Positions 52,165-61,942 of a stretch of 64,000 nucleotides of DNA are shown one piece after another. The notes under the pieces are model-generated. The model was not told the origin of the DNA. It did not search any database and was given only the letters and a program-made list of their open reading frames with translations. Numbering within the stretch: position 1 is the first letter of the stretch; each line of letters starts with the position of its first letter. A program made the position numbers and the translations under genes. Source of the DNA: Saccharopolyspora flava (GTDB taxonomy: Bacteria > Actinomycetota > Actinomycetes > Mycobacteriales > Pseudonocardiaceae); NCBI RefSeq assembly GCF_900116135.1, contig NZ_FOZX01000004.1, positions 434,001 through 498,000 on the forward strand, given 5' to 3'.

Positions 52165-52968
52165 ATGGACGACGACGTCGCGGTGGCCGAGTGGATCGAT
52201 CGGTTGCTGCCGGAGCGGCTGAGCTGGCTGGCGCGCTCGACCGGCATCCCGGTGGTGTTCGGCGGCGGCACGTCGACGACGCCGGAACGCCTGGTCATCG
52301 GTCGGCTCCGGGGCACGTTCGGGTCGGGTCTGCGGGGCCTGGAGGTCGGGCCGGGCACCGGCCTGGGCGGCCGCGTGCTGCGCGACCGCGCCGCGCACCG
52401 GGTCGATGACTACGCCCGCACCGCCGACATCACCCACGAGTATGACCCGATCGTGGTCAGCCAGGAGCGGCTTACGTCGGTGTTCGCGCTGCCGATCACG
52501 ATCGGCGAGTCGGTCCGGGGAGTCCTCTACGGAGCGGCCCGCGATCACCGCCCGGTCGGCGACCGCACGCTGCGCACCGCCGAGGTCGCCGCGGCCCAGC
52601 TCGCCCGCGACGTCGAGGACCGCCTGCGCCCGGAACCGGACGTACCGGACCCGGATTCAGCGGACGATCCCCTGGCCGAGCTCGCCGCGGTCATCGCCGA
52701 AACCGGCGACGACGGGCTCCGCGCCCGCCTCACCCGCATCCACCACCGGCTCGGCGGCGATGCCCCGGTCCCGGCGGTCGCGTTGGCGCCCCGCGAGCTC
52801 GAAGCCCTGCGCCTGGTGGACATCGGCGCCTCCAACGTCGAGATCGCCGCCCGCCTCGGCCTCAGCCCCGAGACGGTCAAGACCTACCTCCGCAACGCCA
52901 CCCGCAAGCTCGGAGTCCGCAACCGCACAGCAGCAGTCCACCAAGCCCGCAAAGCCGGCCTCCTGTAA
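52165..52968 (+). CDS. GAF-LuxR transcriptional regulator (paralogue of 36614)
   Basis: 267 residues. GAF part: GTGLGGRVLRDRAAHRVDDY, THEYDPIVVSQERLTSVFAL, RGVLYGAARDHRPVGDRTL. LuxR HTH: LAPRELEALRLVDIGASNVE and LGLSPETVKTYLRNATRKLG. Same architecture as the regulator at 36614, with shared LGG-, ITH-Y and LYGA motifs. GGGGAGG precedes the ATG at 52165; a GTG at 52120 is possible but poor. Divergent from an acyl-CoA synthetase, its likely target. Confidence 0.85.
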   Translation: MDDDVAVAEWIDRLLPERLSWLARSTGIPVVFGGGTSTTPERLVIGRLRGTFGSGLRGLEVGPGTGLGGRVLRDRAAHRVDDYARTADITHEYDPIVVSQERLTSVFALPITIGESVRGVLYGAARDHRPVGDRTLRTAEVAAAQLARDVEDRLRPEPDVPDPDSADDPLAELAAVIAETGDDGLRARLTRIHHRLGGDAPVPAVALAPRELEALRLVDIGASNVEIAARLGLSPETVKTYLRNATRKLGVRNRTAAVHQARKAGLL

Positions 52969-52975
52969 CCGGGGT

Positions 52976-52995
52976 AGTTATCACTAAAACTGTCC
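52976..52995. repeat. half copy of palindrome family 1
   Basis: AGTTATCACTAAAACTGTCC resembles the right arm of copy c (TTATGACTAAAACTGCCC). No left arm is present; a decayed remnant. Confidence 0.5.
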
Positions 52996-53083
52996 TCTGA
53001 CGACCACCCCGAACACCCGCACGAACCACCGACCCCGGAACGAATGACGCTGCGGTTGTGCTGTGGGTCGCGAAGTTTTCATG

Positions 53084-53099
53084 AAAACTGCGCCACCCA
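53084..53099. repeat. palindrome family 2, copy d
   Basis: AGTTTTCATGAAAACT, perfect over 16 bp, just beyond the stop of the 65-residue minus-strand gene. Confidence 0.8.
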
Positions 53100-53103
53100 C
53101 CAC

Positions 53104-53301
53104 TCACTCCGATCGCGCCCCGTCGACGACCTCACCCGGGAGTTGTTGTTGGCGCAGCGCTGCCGCGAGTTCTTCGAAGACCTCGGCTGCGGAGTCCCGC
53201 TCGGCTCGGGTGCAGCGGTGTCCCGCGAGCCGGTGGGCGATGTCGTCGAGGAGCCACTGGGTCTTGCGGACGAGCACGGCGAGTCGGCGTTCGGGCGTCA
53301 T
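53104..53301 (-). CDS. small helical protein of unknown function
   Basis: 65 residues: MTPERRLAVLVRKTQWLLDD, IAHRLAGHRCTRAERDSAAE, VFEELAAALRQQQLPGEVV. Predicted as three amphipathic helices. Its ATG overlaps the stop of the 62-residue gene (ATGA), so both are coupled. No family recognised. The pair diverges from an XRE-like regulator, a layout like that at 15 kb. Confidence 0.6.
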   Translation of the reverse strand: MTPERRLAVLVRKTQWLLDDIAHRLAGHRCTRAERDSAAEVFEELAAALRQQQLPGEVVDGARSE

Positions 53302-53486
53302 CGGCGGCTCTTGCGGACGCAGTCGTCGCACCGGGGGCGCAGGGTGCTGGGGTGCCCGGGAGCAGCCCACATGATCGGGGTCCCGCACACGGCGGTGGTG
53401 GTGCCCGACGCGGCCAGATGCACGTCCAGGTCTCGCAAGGTCGGTGCCGGAAGCCAGCGGCGCGTGATCATCTCCAGGTCGTTCAT
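53298..53486 (-). CDS. small Cys-containing protein, likely zinc-binding
   Basis: 62 residues from the ATG at 53484-53486: MNDLEMITRRWLPAPTLRDL, DVHLAASGTTTAVCGTPIMW, with AVCG and a terminal RCDDCVRK giving one Cys plus CxxC, as in the small zinc-finger protein at 14963. The frame is open upstream to 53540. Coupled to the 65-residue gene. Divergent from the XRE-like gene; probably belongs to the same accessory module. Function unknown. Confidence 0.62.
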   Translation of the reverse strand: MNDLEMITRRWLPAPTLRDLDVHLAASGTTTAVCGTPIMWAAPGHPSTLRPRCDDCVRKSRR

Positions 53487-53587
53487 GCCGCTGATGTCGG
53501 TCGTCTCTCGGCCACGGCGTAGGGCATCCGGGTGGGGCATCTCGGGGCAGCTTGGGGCACGGACGCGGGAGGTGCGAGTCTGAGCGG

Positions 53588-54646
53588 GTGCACGGACGAA
53601 ACGACCGCCTGCGCGAGGCCCGGGAGGGCACGCCGTCGCCTCGCGTGCCGGGATCCGGACTGTCCCGTCAGGAACTCGCCGATGCCGTGAACGCGTGGCT
53701 CGCCGAGCACACCGGTCGAGCCGGAGCGCTCGACGGGCACTACGTGGCGCGGCTCGAGCGCGGCGCGGTCCGGCGTCCCGGCCGCGACTACCGCGCGGCG
53801 CTGCGATCGGTTCTCGGGGGTTCGGACGTCGACCTCGGCTTCGCCGATCCGCCGAACGCGTCGGCGATCGATCCGGAAGGCGTCATGACCCGGGCGGAGA
53901 CCGACCGCCTCATCGGGATCACCACGAATCCGGCGCGGGTCGATGACGCGGGTCTGGACGCCGTGGCCGGGGTGCTGGCCTCGGTGCGGCGCTTGGAGGA
54001 CGAGACCTCGGCCGCTGATGTGCTGCCGTCGGTGAGAGCGCAGACCGATCTCGCCGAGCGGATGGCTCGGTGTGCGCGGGCCGGTTTGCGTCGTCGTGCG
54101 GTGGGTCTGCTCTCCGAACTCCACCAGTACCAGGGATGGCTGAGCATCCCGATGCAGCGATGGGACGCGTCGAGGACGCACCTGGATCGAGCTGCGGTGC
54201 TGGCTCTGGAAGCCGACGACGCGCACCGGTTGGCGACCGCGTTGAGCTTCCAGGCGTACCGGGCGATGCGGCAGGACGACCTGACCGCAGCGTCCGCGCT
54301 GTCCGAGGCGGCCTCCAGAGACGACCGGGTCGGCGGTGGCCTGTCGATCTACCTCCGCTTCCAACGCGCGGAGATCCTCGCCCGCTCCGGTGAACGGAGT
54401 GAGGCCGCCCGCGCACTTTCCCGAGCCGACGGTCTGATCGACCAACTCCCACCGCAGGAGGAACTGCCCAGCTCCGGTTACTGGTACACCGCCGCCTTCT
54501 TCCTGGGGCAGCGCGCTTTCGTGCTCGACGCGCTCGGCGACCGCGCGGCAGCACGAGAAGCAGCCCGCGCTTGCCTGGCGGAAATGCCCGTGGAGTGGGC
54601 GAATTCGGAATGGGCCGTCCGCCGCCGAACCCTCGCCGAGGCGTGA
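53588..54646 (+). CDS. XRE-like HTH regulator with TPR-type C-terminus
   Basis: 352 residues. The N-terminus has GLSRQELADAVNAWLAEHTG, HYVARLERGAVRRPGRDYRA (HTH of the type in actinomycete regulators with a long linker), followed by about 230 residues of helical repeats (RMARCARAGLRRRAVGLLSE, RTHLDRAAVLALEADDAHRL, ALSEAASRDDRVGGG) like a TPR sensor. The GTG at 53588 has no ribosome site, so it may be leaderless. A transmembrane segment is not seen. Divergent from two small genes; may sense a small molecule or peptide. Confidence 0.75.
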   Translation: MHGRNDRLREAREGTPSPRVPGSGLSRQELADAVNAWLAEHTGRAGALDGHYVARLERGAVRRPGRDYRAALRSVLGGSDVDLGFADPPNASAIDPEGVMTRAETDRLIGITTNPARVDDAGLDAVAGVLASVRRLEDETSAADVLPSVRAQTDLAERMARCARAGLRRRAVGLLSELHQYQGWLSIPMQRWDASRTHLDRAAVLALEADDAHRLATALSFQAYRAMRQDDLTAASALSEAASRDDRVGGGLSIYLRFQRAEILARSGERSEAARALSRADGLIDQLPPQEELPSSGYWYTAAFFLGQRAFVLDALGDRAAAREAARACLAEMPVEWANSEWAVRRRTLAEA

Positions 54647-54673
54647 ACGAGCCTCCTCGACATGTTTTCGTGG

Positions 54674-54705
54674 GTGGGCGCAGTTTTCATGAAAACTGCG
54701 CCCAC
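54674..54705. repeat. palindrome family 2, copy e (32-bp perfect)
   Basis: 16-bp arms (left GTGGGCGCAGTTTTCA) meet at TTTTCATGAAAA. Between the convergent XRE-like and SDR genes; could act as a terminator. Confidence 0.85.
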
Positions 54706-54714
54706 ACAAGGAGG

Positions 54715-55443
54715 TCAGATGTGGCGTCCTCCGGTGACTTCGAGGACCGTGCCCGTCATGTAGCTGGACATGTCGCTGGCGAGGAAGGTGGCGACGTCGG
54801 CGACTTCGTCGGTCGTGCCGGTGCGGCCCATCGGGATCTCGGCGAGCTTCTGGGCCTTGACGTGGTCGGGCATGACCTCGGTCATCGGGGTGTCGATGAA
54901 GCCGGGTTGGATGGCGTTGACCCGCACGTTCTTGAACGCGACCTCCTTGGCGGCGGCCTTGGTGAGGCCGACGATGCCCGCCTTGGCGGCCGAGTAGTTG
55001 GTCTGGCCGACCATACCGACCTTGCCGGAGATCGACGACATGTTGATGATCGAACCACCGCCGGTTTCACGCATGATGCCCGCGGCCTGGCTGGTGCCGT
55101 TCCAGCAGCCGCGCAGGTGCACCCGGATGACCTCGTCGAACTGGTCCTCGGTCATCTTGCGCATGGTGGCGTCGCGGGTGATGCCGGCGTTGTTGACCAT
55201 GATGTCGAGGGAGCCGAAGCGGTTGGTGGCGGCGTCGAGCAGGCGAGTCACGTCCTCGCCGGAGGTGACGTCGCAGCGGATCCCGAACGCCTCGGTGGGC
55301 AGGGTTTCGGCGGCGTCGTGGGCGGTGTCCTCGGCGAGGTCGCCGATGACGACGCGAGCCCCGTGCGAGGCGAACCTGCGGGCGATGGCCAGCCCGATGC
55401 CCTGGGCGGCTCCGGTGATGACGGCGGTGCGTCCGGACAGCAT
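54715..55443 (-). CDS. short-chain dehydrogenase (FabG-like, 3-ketoacyl/3-hydroxyacyl)
   Basis: 242 residues. Rossmann motif [30 protein letters not shown], the catalytic Ser-Tyr-Lys in [20 protein letters not shown] and [11 protein letters not shown], and the C-terminal [16 protein letters not shown](P)-dependent oxidoreductase of a 3-hydroxy-acyl substrate. GGAGGGG lies 6 nt before the ATG at 55441-55443; an earlier ATG at 55468-55470 overlaps the acyl-CoA dehydrogenase stop (ATGA). In operon with the acyl-CoA dehydrogenase, it fits a beta-oxidation step. Confidence 0.88.
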   Translation of the reverse strand: MLSGRTAVITGAAQGIGLAIARRFASHGARVVIGDLAEDTAHDAAETLPTEAFGIRCDVTSGEDVTRLLDAATNRFGSLDIMVNNAGITRDATMRKMTEDQFDEVIRVHLRGCWNGTSQAAGIMRETGGGSIINMSSISGKVGMVGQTNYSAAKAGIVGLTKAAAKEVAFKNVRVNAIQPGFIDTPMTEVMPDHVKAQKLAEIPMGRTGTTDEVADVATFLASDMSSYMTGTVLEVTGGRHI

Positions 55444-55466
55444 GGAGTTCCCCTCCGCAGAAGTGG

Positions 55467-56636
<1,170 letters not shown>

Positions 56637-56720
56637 ACCCACCACCGTCGCTCACGGATCAACCGGAGTCCACGCAGAACCCGGGACGCGTCCTGGCTGC
56701 GCCGGGTCGCCGAGGGCTTG

Positions 56721-57149
56721 TCATCGTTCGCCGGTTTTGCGGGCTTGGGTGGCTTCGTGGGCTGCTTTGTTGGCGTCGCCTGTGGTGGCGGCTCTGGTGG
56801 CGAGTTCTCGGTAGGTGAGGGGGTTGCGTTCGAAGTGGCCTTCGTGGGCCGCGATGGCCTCTTTGCGGGTGTGGTGCTCCGGGTGGCGGGACTCGAAGTC
56901 GCGGCGGGCTTCGGCCGCGCGGCGCCAGTGGGTGATCGTGTCCCGGTCGCCGTTGTTGAGGCCTTCCCAGGACTTCGGGGCCGCCGACATCGCCGGGGGC
57001 GGGGCCGCTCGGCCGTGCATCGCCGGGGACGGCGGGCGGCGGCGGGTCGCGGCGCCGCAGTCCGGGCAGGGCGGTGCGGGGGAGGACCACGACGGGACCC
57101 GGCGCTCGAACGTGGTGCCGCAGGTGCAGGTGTAGTCGTACATCGGCAT
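56721..57149 (-). CDS. FmdB-family zinc ribbon protein
   Basis: 142 residues. MPMYDYTCTCGTTFERRVPS begins with the CxC/CxxC zinc ribbon (second pair in PPCPDCGAATRRR), followed by a Pro-rich linker and a charged helical tail (WRRAAEARRDFESRHPEHHT, ARKTGER). FmdB-type proteins are small regulators or metal chaperones. The tail is longer than usual. It sits between the acyl-CoA dehydrogenase and MBL hydrolase genes, all minus strand. Confidence 0.8.
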   Translation of the reverse strand: MPMYDYTCTCGTTFERRVPSWSSPAPPCPDCGAATRRRPPSPAMHGRAAPPPAMSAAPKSWEGLNNGDRDTITHWRRAAEARRDFESRHPEHHTRKEAIAAHEGHFERNPLTYRELATRAATTGDANKAAHEATQARKTGER

Positions 57150-57204
57150 GGCTGCTCCTCCGGGAGACCGGCCGGCCCCGCGCGGGACCGGCCGGGACGG
57201 TGGG

Positions 57205-58023
57205 TCAGGTGTAGTAGTTGCCGGGTCCGGTGCGGAGCTGGGTGATCTGCTCCGGGTCGTGCCCGTAGATCACCTGGGCGTTCGTGCGCTCCTGGATGCC
57301 GCGGATCTTCTCGGCCGACTCCAGCCAGGCCACCGAGTCGTAGACGATGCCTGCGCCGATCGCCGGTGGGCCGTAGGACTCCTTGCGGTACAAGGCATCC
57401 GAGGCGAAGATCATCGTTCCGCTGTCGGCGAGGTCGACCTGCAGGCTCATCGTGCCCCAGGTGTGGCCGGGCGTGCTCAGCAGCGTCACGCCTGGCAGCA
57501 GCTCGGTGTCGCCGCGGACCGTGTCGAGCTCCAGGCCGTCGTAGTCGGACTTGATGTGGGCGCCCTTGTTGTAGCCGTCGAAGGAGAAGGCGCCCTCCTT
57601 CTCCCGCTCGTCGACGAGGATCCTGGTTCCCGCGCTCTGCCAGAACTTCGCGTTGGCCGCGTGGTCCATGTGCAGGTGCGACAGGACCAGGTAGTCGATG
57701 TCGTTGGGTTCCAGCTTCAGCTGCTTGAGGCGGGAGTCCAGCCACTCCTCCTCGGGCACGGTGTCCACCGGGAAGAACTGGTCGAGGCCCGTCGGGCCCC
57801 AGCGGTCCTCCCAATCGCGCGGCACGCCCGCGTCCCACATCAGCTTCTGCCCGTTGGGGTGCTCCAGGTAGACGACGTGGGTGGGCACCGGCACCCAGTC
57901 GCGCTGCTTGGACGGTTGGGCCTGGCTGGCCATCCGGGACGGGTCGATGAGCAGCCACGTCAGGTCGGCGTGCATCGTTCCGGTCGGGATGATGGTGACC
58001 TTGATCTTGTCGTTGTCGGACAT
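57205..58023 (-). CDS. metallo-beta-lactamase fold hydrolase, AHL-lactonase-like
   Basis: 272 residues. The zinc motif is VLSHLHMDHAANAKFWQ (HxHxDH), with further ligands in STPGHTWGTMSLQV and FASDALYR, and a C-terminal VIYGHDPEQITQLR. The N-terminus has VTIIPTGTMHADLTWLLIDP. The family includes N-acyl-homoserine lactonases (AiiA-type), but a lactone or ester inside the adjacent alcohol/acyl-CoA pathway is as likely. It ends 12 nt from the alcohol dehydrogenase stop direction; same operon. Confidence 0.85.
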   Translation of the reverse strand: MSDNDKIKVTIIPTGTMHADLTWLLIDPSRMASQAQPSKQRDWVPVPTHVVYLEHPNGQKLMWDAGVPRDWEDRWGPTGLDQFFPVDTVPEEEWLDSRLKQLKLEPNDIDYLVLSHLHMDHAANAKFWQSAGTRILVDEREKEGAFSFDGYNKGAHIKSDYDGLELDTVRGDTELLPGVTLLSTPGHTWGTMSLQVDLADSGTMIFASDALYRKESYGPPAIGAGIVYDSVAWLESAEKIRGIQERTNAQVIYGHDPEQITQLRTGPGNYYT

Positions 58024-58035
58024 GCCGAACCTCCC

Positions 58036-59151
58036 TCACTCGTGCACGATCACGCCTCGGATGAGCTTGCCCGCCTTGAGGTCCTCGTAGCCCTCGTTGA
58101 CCTTGTCGAGGGTGTAGTTCTTGGTGATGAGCTCGTCGAGCTTGAGCCGCCCGGTGTTCCACAGCCGCAGCAGCTTGACGATGTCGTACTGCGGGTTGCA
58201 CGAGCCGAACTGCGCGCCCCGGATCACCTTCTCGTTGCGGGTGAACATCGCGCTCGGCAGCTGGATCGTCAGGTTCTCCGGGTTGGCCTGCCCGACGACC
58301 ACGATCGTGCCGCCCTTGCCGACGATGTCGAACGCCTGCCGCACCACGACCTCGTCCATCACCCCGACCGTCAGGATCGCCTGATCGGCGCCCTCGCCCC
58401 AGGTCAGCTCGTTGACCTTGGCCGCGGCCTCGTCGGCGTCGGCGAAGACGTGGGTCGCACCCAGTTCGAGCGCGGTCGTGCGCTTGAACTCCACCGGATC
58501 CACGACCACCACGTACTTGGCCCCCGCGTACGCCGCGCCCTGGACGGAGTTGATCCCGACCCCGCCGGAGCCGTAGATCACCGCCGTGTCACCGGCTTTC
58601 ACCCCACCGGCGTTGACCGCCGAACCCCAGCCGGTCGGCACGCCGCAGCCCGCCAGCACCGCCACCTCCAGCGGCAGCCACGGGTCGACCTTCACCGCGG
58701 AGCGGGCCGGGATCGTGGCGCGCTCGGAGAACGTGCCGAGCATGCACATCCCGCCCAGGTCGCGGCCGTCGCGGTGGAAGCGGAAGGTGCCGTCGGGCAT
58801 GTGGCCCTTGAGGATGTTCGCGCCGAGGTTGCACAGGTTGGAATGCCCGGAGGCGCAGTAGCGGCACACCCCGCAGCTCGGCATGAAGCTGCACACCACG
58901 TGATCGCCCGGCTCGACGTGGGTCACGCCGGGACCGACCGCCTCGATGATCCCGGCCCCCTCGTGGCCGCCCACGATCGGATAGCGCGGCGAATCGCCGT
59001 AGACGCCGTCGGTGAGGTGCAGGTCGGAGTGGCACAGCCCGGAGGCGGTGAACTTGATCTGCACCTCGCCGACGCGCGGTTCGTCGACGTCGAGTTCGAC
59101 GATCTCGAACTCTTTGCTTCCTTCTTCCAGGACTGCAGCACGGGACTTCAT
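58036..59151 (-). CDS. NDMA-dependent alcohol dehydrogenase (zinc MDR)
   Basis: 371 residues. Catalytic zinc in ASGLCHSDLHLTDG and VGGHEGAGIIEAVG; structural zinc Cys in PSCGVCRYCASGHSNLCNLG; NAD-binding VIYGSGGVGINSVQGAAYAG. In actinomycetes this branch holds NAD tightly and uses an artificial electron acceptor (NDMA) in vitro; methanol or aromatic alcohols are known substrates of relatives. First gene of the minus-strand operon, divergent from the PrpD/ACAD genes over a promoter with paired inverted TGTACGGCCAA boxes. Confidence 0.9.
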   Translation of the reverse strand: MKSRAAVLEEGSKEFEIVELDVDEPRVGEVQIKFTASGLCHSDLHLTDGVYGDSPRYPIVGGHEGAGIIEAVGPGVTHVEPGDHVVCSFMPSCGVCRYCASGHSNLCNLGANILKGHMPDGTFRFHRDGRDLGGMCMLGTFSERATIPARSAVKVDPWLPLEVAVLAGCGVPTGWGSAVNAGGVKAGDTAVIYGSGGVGINSVQGAAYAGAKYVVVVDPVEFKRTTALELGATHVFADADEAAAKVNELTWGEGADQAILTVGVMDEVVVRQAFDIVGKGGTIVVVGQANPENLTIQLPSAMFTRNEKVIRGAQFGSCNPQYDIVKLLRLWNTGRLKLDELITKNYTLDKVNEGYEDLKAGKLIRGVIVHE

Positions 59152-59515
59152 CGGCCACCTCTGCGGATCGGGAGGGAACGAGCTCTGATGGAGGAATCCG
59201 GGGTCCAGCCCCGCACGCGGGCCCGCCGGGAAGACCGGCTGGGCGGGCGGGATCGACGGCTGGACGGCTCAGCGAAGCACGCACACCGGAGATCGCGCCC
59301 GGATATGTACGGCCAAAACTCGGTCAGTTTCACTCCGGCCTGGTCGGGTGTCAAGGTAGCAGCGCGAAAGCGAGTTGTGCCAACGCAGTTCGGCCCGCGT
59401 GCTCGGCGTTGACAGGAGTTGTTCGGGCTCGCACGATTGGCCGTACATTCTTCCGCGCTCGGTGAGCCCGGAAGCCGTCCCGCGCGGCCTGCGCTGCGCA
59501 CGATCGGGAGCGCGG
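59152..59515. promoter_or_regulatory. divergent alcohol dehydrogenase/PrpD promoter region
   Basis: 364 nt without a gene. TGTACGGCCAA at 59306-59316 is matched by its exact complement TTGGCCGTACA at 59437-59447, 120 nt apart, one per promoter. A TTGACA at 59409-59414 could be a -35 for the rightward gene. Confidence 0.5.
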
Positions 59516-60724
59516 ATGGACTCGACCGCTGAGACGCTGGCGCGGTGGGCGCACGAACTCGACCCGGACCCCGACGACCTCGCGCTGGCGCGGCGGTCGC
59601 TGCTGGACACCCTCGCCGTCACCCTGGCCGCCCGCGACGACGAGCTGGTGCGGCTCTCCGCCGAGCTGCCGGACGCGGCGCGCTGGGCCGCCGTCGGGCA
59701 CGTGCTGGACTTCGACGACCTGCACATGGAATCGACCACCCACATCAGCGTGGTGTGCGTGCCTGCGACTTTGGCGGCCGGTGGCGACGCCCGGGCCTAC
59801 CTGGCCGGGGCGGGCGTGATGGCGCGGATCGGGGTGGCGCTGGGCTGGTCGCACTACAGCAGCGGCTGGCACGCCACCTGCACGGCGGGCGCCCCGGCCG
59901 CCGCGGTGTGCGCCGGGATCGTGCTCGGGCTGCCGGCCGAGCGGTTGGCCACGGCGATGGCGCTGGCCGTTCCGGCCGCCGGGGGAGTGCAGCGGGCCTT
60001 CGGCACCTCCGGCAAATCGCTGCAGGTCGGCTTCGCCGCCGAGGCGGGCGTGCGCGCGGCCCGGCTGGCCGCCGCCGGCGCGACCGCCGACCCGACGGCG
60101 CTGGACGCCTGGTTGCGGCTGGTCGGAGGGGACCCGGACCGGGTTGATGTCACCGGCCCGGCGGTGCCGGGTGGGCTGGCGATCAAGATGTTCCCCTGCT
60201 GCTACGCGCTGCAACGCCCGATCAGCGCGCTGCGCGAACAGCTCGCCGACGTCGAGGCCGCGGCCGTGGAGGAGATCCGGGTGCGCACGCCCGCCGGGAC
60301 CGTGCAGCCGCTCATCCACCACCGGCCGAACACCGGGTTGCAGGGCAAGTTCAGCATGGAGTACGCCGTGGCGGCGGCCCTGCTGGACCCGCACCCCGGT
60401 TTCGGGAGCTTCACCGACGAGGCCGTGACCAGGCCAGAGGCGCAGCGGCTCGTGCGCCAGGTGACCGTGGACGAAACCCCGGGCGGTGACTGGCTCCTCG
60501 ACGGCCGCGTCGAGATCGGCCTCCGGCTGCGCGACGGCACGAGCCGCGAGGCCTCCCTGGAACTGCCTCCGGGATCGCCCGGGCGTCCACCGTCGGAGGC
60601 GGACCTGGCCGCCAAGATCGCCGATTGCGGAGCTGAAGCACTGCTGTCCGAAGTGGACTGGACGAGCGCGTCGGCACTGCTGGCCGAACACTTCCCCGGA
60701 ACCGAGAAGAAGGAAACCGCGTGA
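59516..60724 (+). CDS. MmgE/PrpD family protein (second copy)
   Basis: 402 residues, shorter than the copy at 12435 (453). AVGHVLDFDDLHMESTTHIS is the conserved His-Asp region, then GWSHYSSGWHATCTAGAPAA and KMFPCCYALQRPISALREQL in the lid domain. The N-terminal helical part has DDLALARRSLLDTLAVTLAA. GGGAG precedes the ATG at 59516; the frame is open upstream only into the promoter. Its stop overlaps the next start (GTGA), so it is coupled to an acyl-CoA dehydrogenase, just as the first PrpD gene follows one. Confidence 0.86.
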   Translation: MDSTAETLARWAHELDPDPDDLALARRSLLDTLAVTLAARDDELVRLSAELPDAARWAAVGHVLDFDDLHMESTTHISVVCVPATLAAGGDARAYLAGAGVMARIGVALGWSHYSSGWHATCTAGAPAAAVCAGIVLGLPAERLATAMALAVPAAGGVQRAFGTSGKSLQVGFAAEAGVRAARLAAAGATADPTALDAWLRLVGGDPDRVDVTGPAVPGGLAIKMFPCCYALQRPISALREQLADVEAAAVEEIRVRTPAGTVQPLIHHRPNTGLQGKFSMEYAVAAALLDPHPGFGSFTDEAVTRPEAQRLVRQVTVDETPGGDWLLDGRVEIGLRLRDGTSREASLELPPGSPGRPPSEADLAAKIADCGAEALLSEVDWTSASALLAEHFPGTEKKETA

Positions 60725-61878
60725 GCTCCCTCAGCGAAGAAGAGCAGGCGATCGTCGACACCGTCCGCGACTTCGTCGACCGCGACGTGCGCCCGGTCGC
60801 CCGGGACCTGGAGCACGCCAACGACTACCCCGAGGTGCTCATCGAGCAGATGAAGCGGCTCGGCATCTTCGGCCTGGCCATCCCCGAGCCCTACGGCGAG
60901 GTCGCGGTGTCGGCGCCCTGCTACGCGCAGGTCACCGAACAGCTGGCGCGCGGCTGGATGAGCCTGGCCGGGGCGATGGGCGGGCACACCGTGGTCTCCA
61001 AGCTCCTCCACACCTTCGGCACCGAGGAGCAGAAGCAGCGCTACCTGCCGAAGATGGCCACCGGCGAGATCCGCGCGACCATGGCACTGACCGAACCCGG
61101 CGGCGGCTCCGACCTGCAGGCGCTGACCACCAGCGCTCGCCGCGACGGCGACCACTACGTGATCAACGGATCCAAGACCTGGATCACCAACGCCCGCCGC
61201 TCGCAGCTCATCGCCCTGCTGTGCAAGACCGATCCCGCCGCCGAACCCCGGCACAAGGGCATCAGCATCATCCTCGTCGAGCACGGCCCCGGCCTGACCG
61301 TCTCGCGCGACCTGCCCAAGCTCGGCTACAAGGGCGTGGAGAGCTGCGAGCTGTCGTTCACCGACCACCGGGCCCCGGCGGACGCGCTGCTCGGCGGCGA
61401 GGAGGGGCGCGGGTTCGCGCAGATGATGAAAGGCCTGGAGATCGGCCGCATCCAGGTCGCCTCGCGCGCGCTCGGGGTGGCGCGCGCCGCGCTCGACGAC
61501 GCGCTGCGCTACGCGCAGGAACGCGAGAGCTTCGGCAAACCGATCTGGAAGCACCAGTCCGTCGGCAACCACCTCGCCGACATGGCCACCCAGTACACCG
61601 CGGCCCGGCAGCTGGTGCTGCACGCCGCCGAGCGCTACGACAGCGGCGAGCGCTGCGACATGGAAGCGGGCATGGCCAAGCTGTTCGCCTCCGAGGCGGC
61701 GATGGAGATCGCGCTCAACGCCGTGCGGGTGCACGGCGGCTACGGGTACTCCACCGAGTTCGACGTGGAGCGCTACTTCCGGGACGCGCCGCTGATGATC
61801 GTCGGCGAGGGCACCAACGAGATCCAGCGCAACGTCATCAGCTCCCAGCTGATCGCCCGCGGCGGCCTCGACGCGTGA
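60721..61878 (+). CDS. acyl-CoA dehydrogenase (paralogue of 11251)
   Basis: 385 residues. SLSEEEQAIVDTVRDFVDRD, FGLAIPEPYGEVAVSAPCYA, ALTEPGGGSDLQALTTSARR, LGYKGVESCELSFTDHRAPA, and VHGGYGYSTEFDVERYFRDA with the catalytic Glu in GEGTNEIQRN. Very similar to the enzyme at 11251. Coupled to PrpD by GTGA. Together with the GntR gene behind it, it forms a second branched-acid unit. Confidence 0.9.
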   Translation: MSSLSEEEQAIVDTVRDFVDRDVRPVARDLEHANDYPEVLIEQMKRLGIFGLAIPEPYGEVAVSAPCYAQVTEQLARGWMSLAGAMGGHTVVSKLLHTFGTEEQKQRYLPKMATGEIRATMALTEPGGGSDLQALTTSARRDGDHYVINGSKTWITNARRSQLIALLCKTDPAAEPRHKGISIILVEHGPGLTVSRDLPKLGYKGVESCELSFTDHRAPADALLGGEEGRGFAQMMKGLEIGRIQVASRALGVARAALDDALRYAQERESFGKPIWKHQSVGNHLADMATQYTAARQLVLHAAERYDSGERCDMEAGMAKLFASEAAMEIALNAVRVHGGYGYSTEFDVERYFRDAPLMIVGEGTNEIQRNVISSQLIARGGLDA

Positions 61879-61942
61879 TCCGGACGCCACGGGCCGTCAG
61901 GTGACACAATCGCCCGTGATCCCACGGGTGCGGCGAGGTGCG

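Noticed and set aside
57205-58023. Quorum-quenching function for the MBL hydrolase
   Set aside because: Family resemblance to AHL lactonases is real, but the operon context is alcohol and acyl-CoA metabolism and no AHL system is seen, so only the fold and metal site are claimed.
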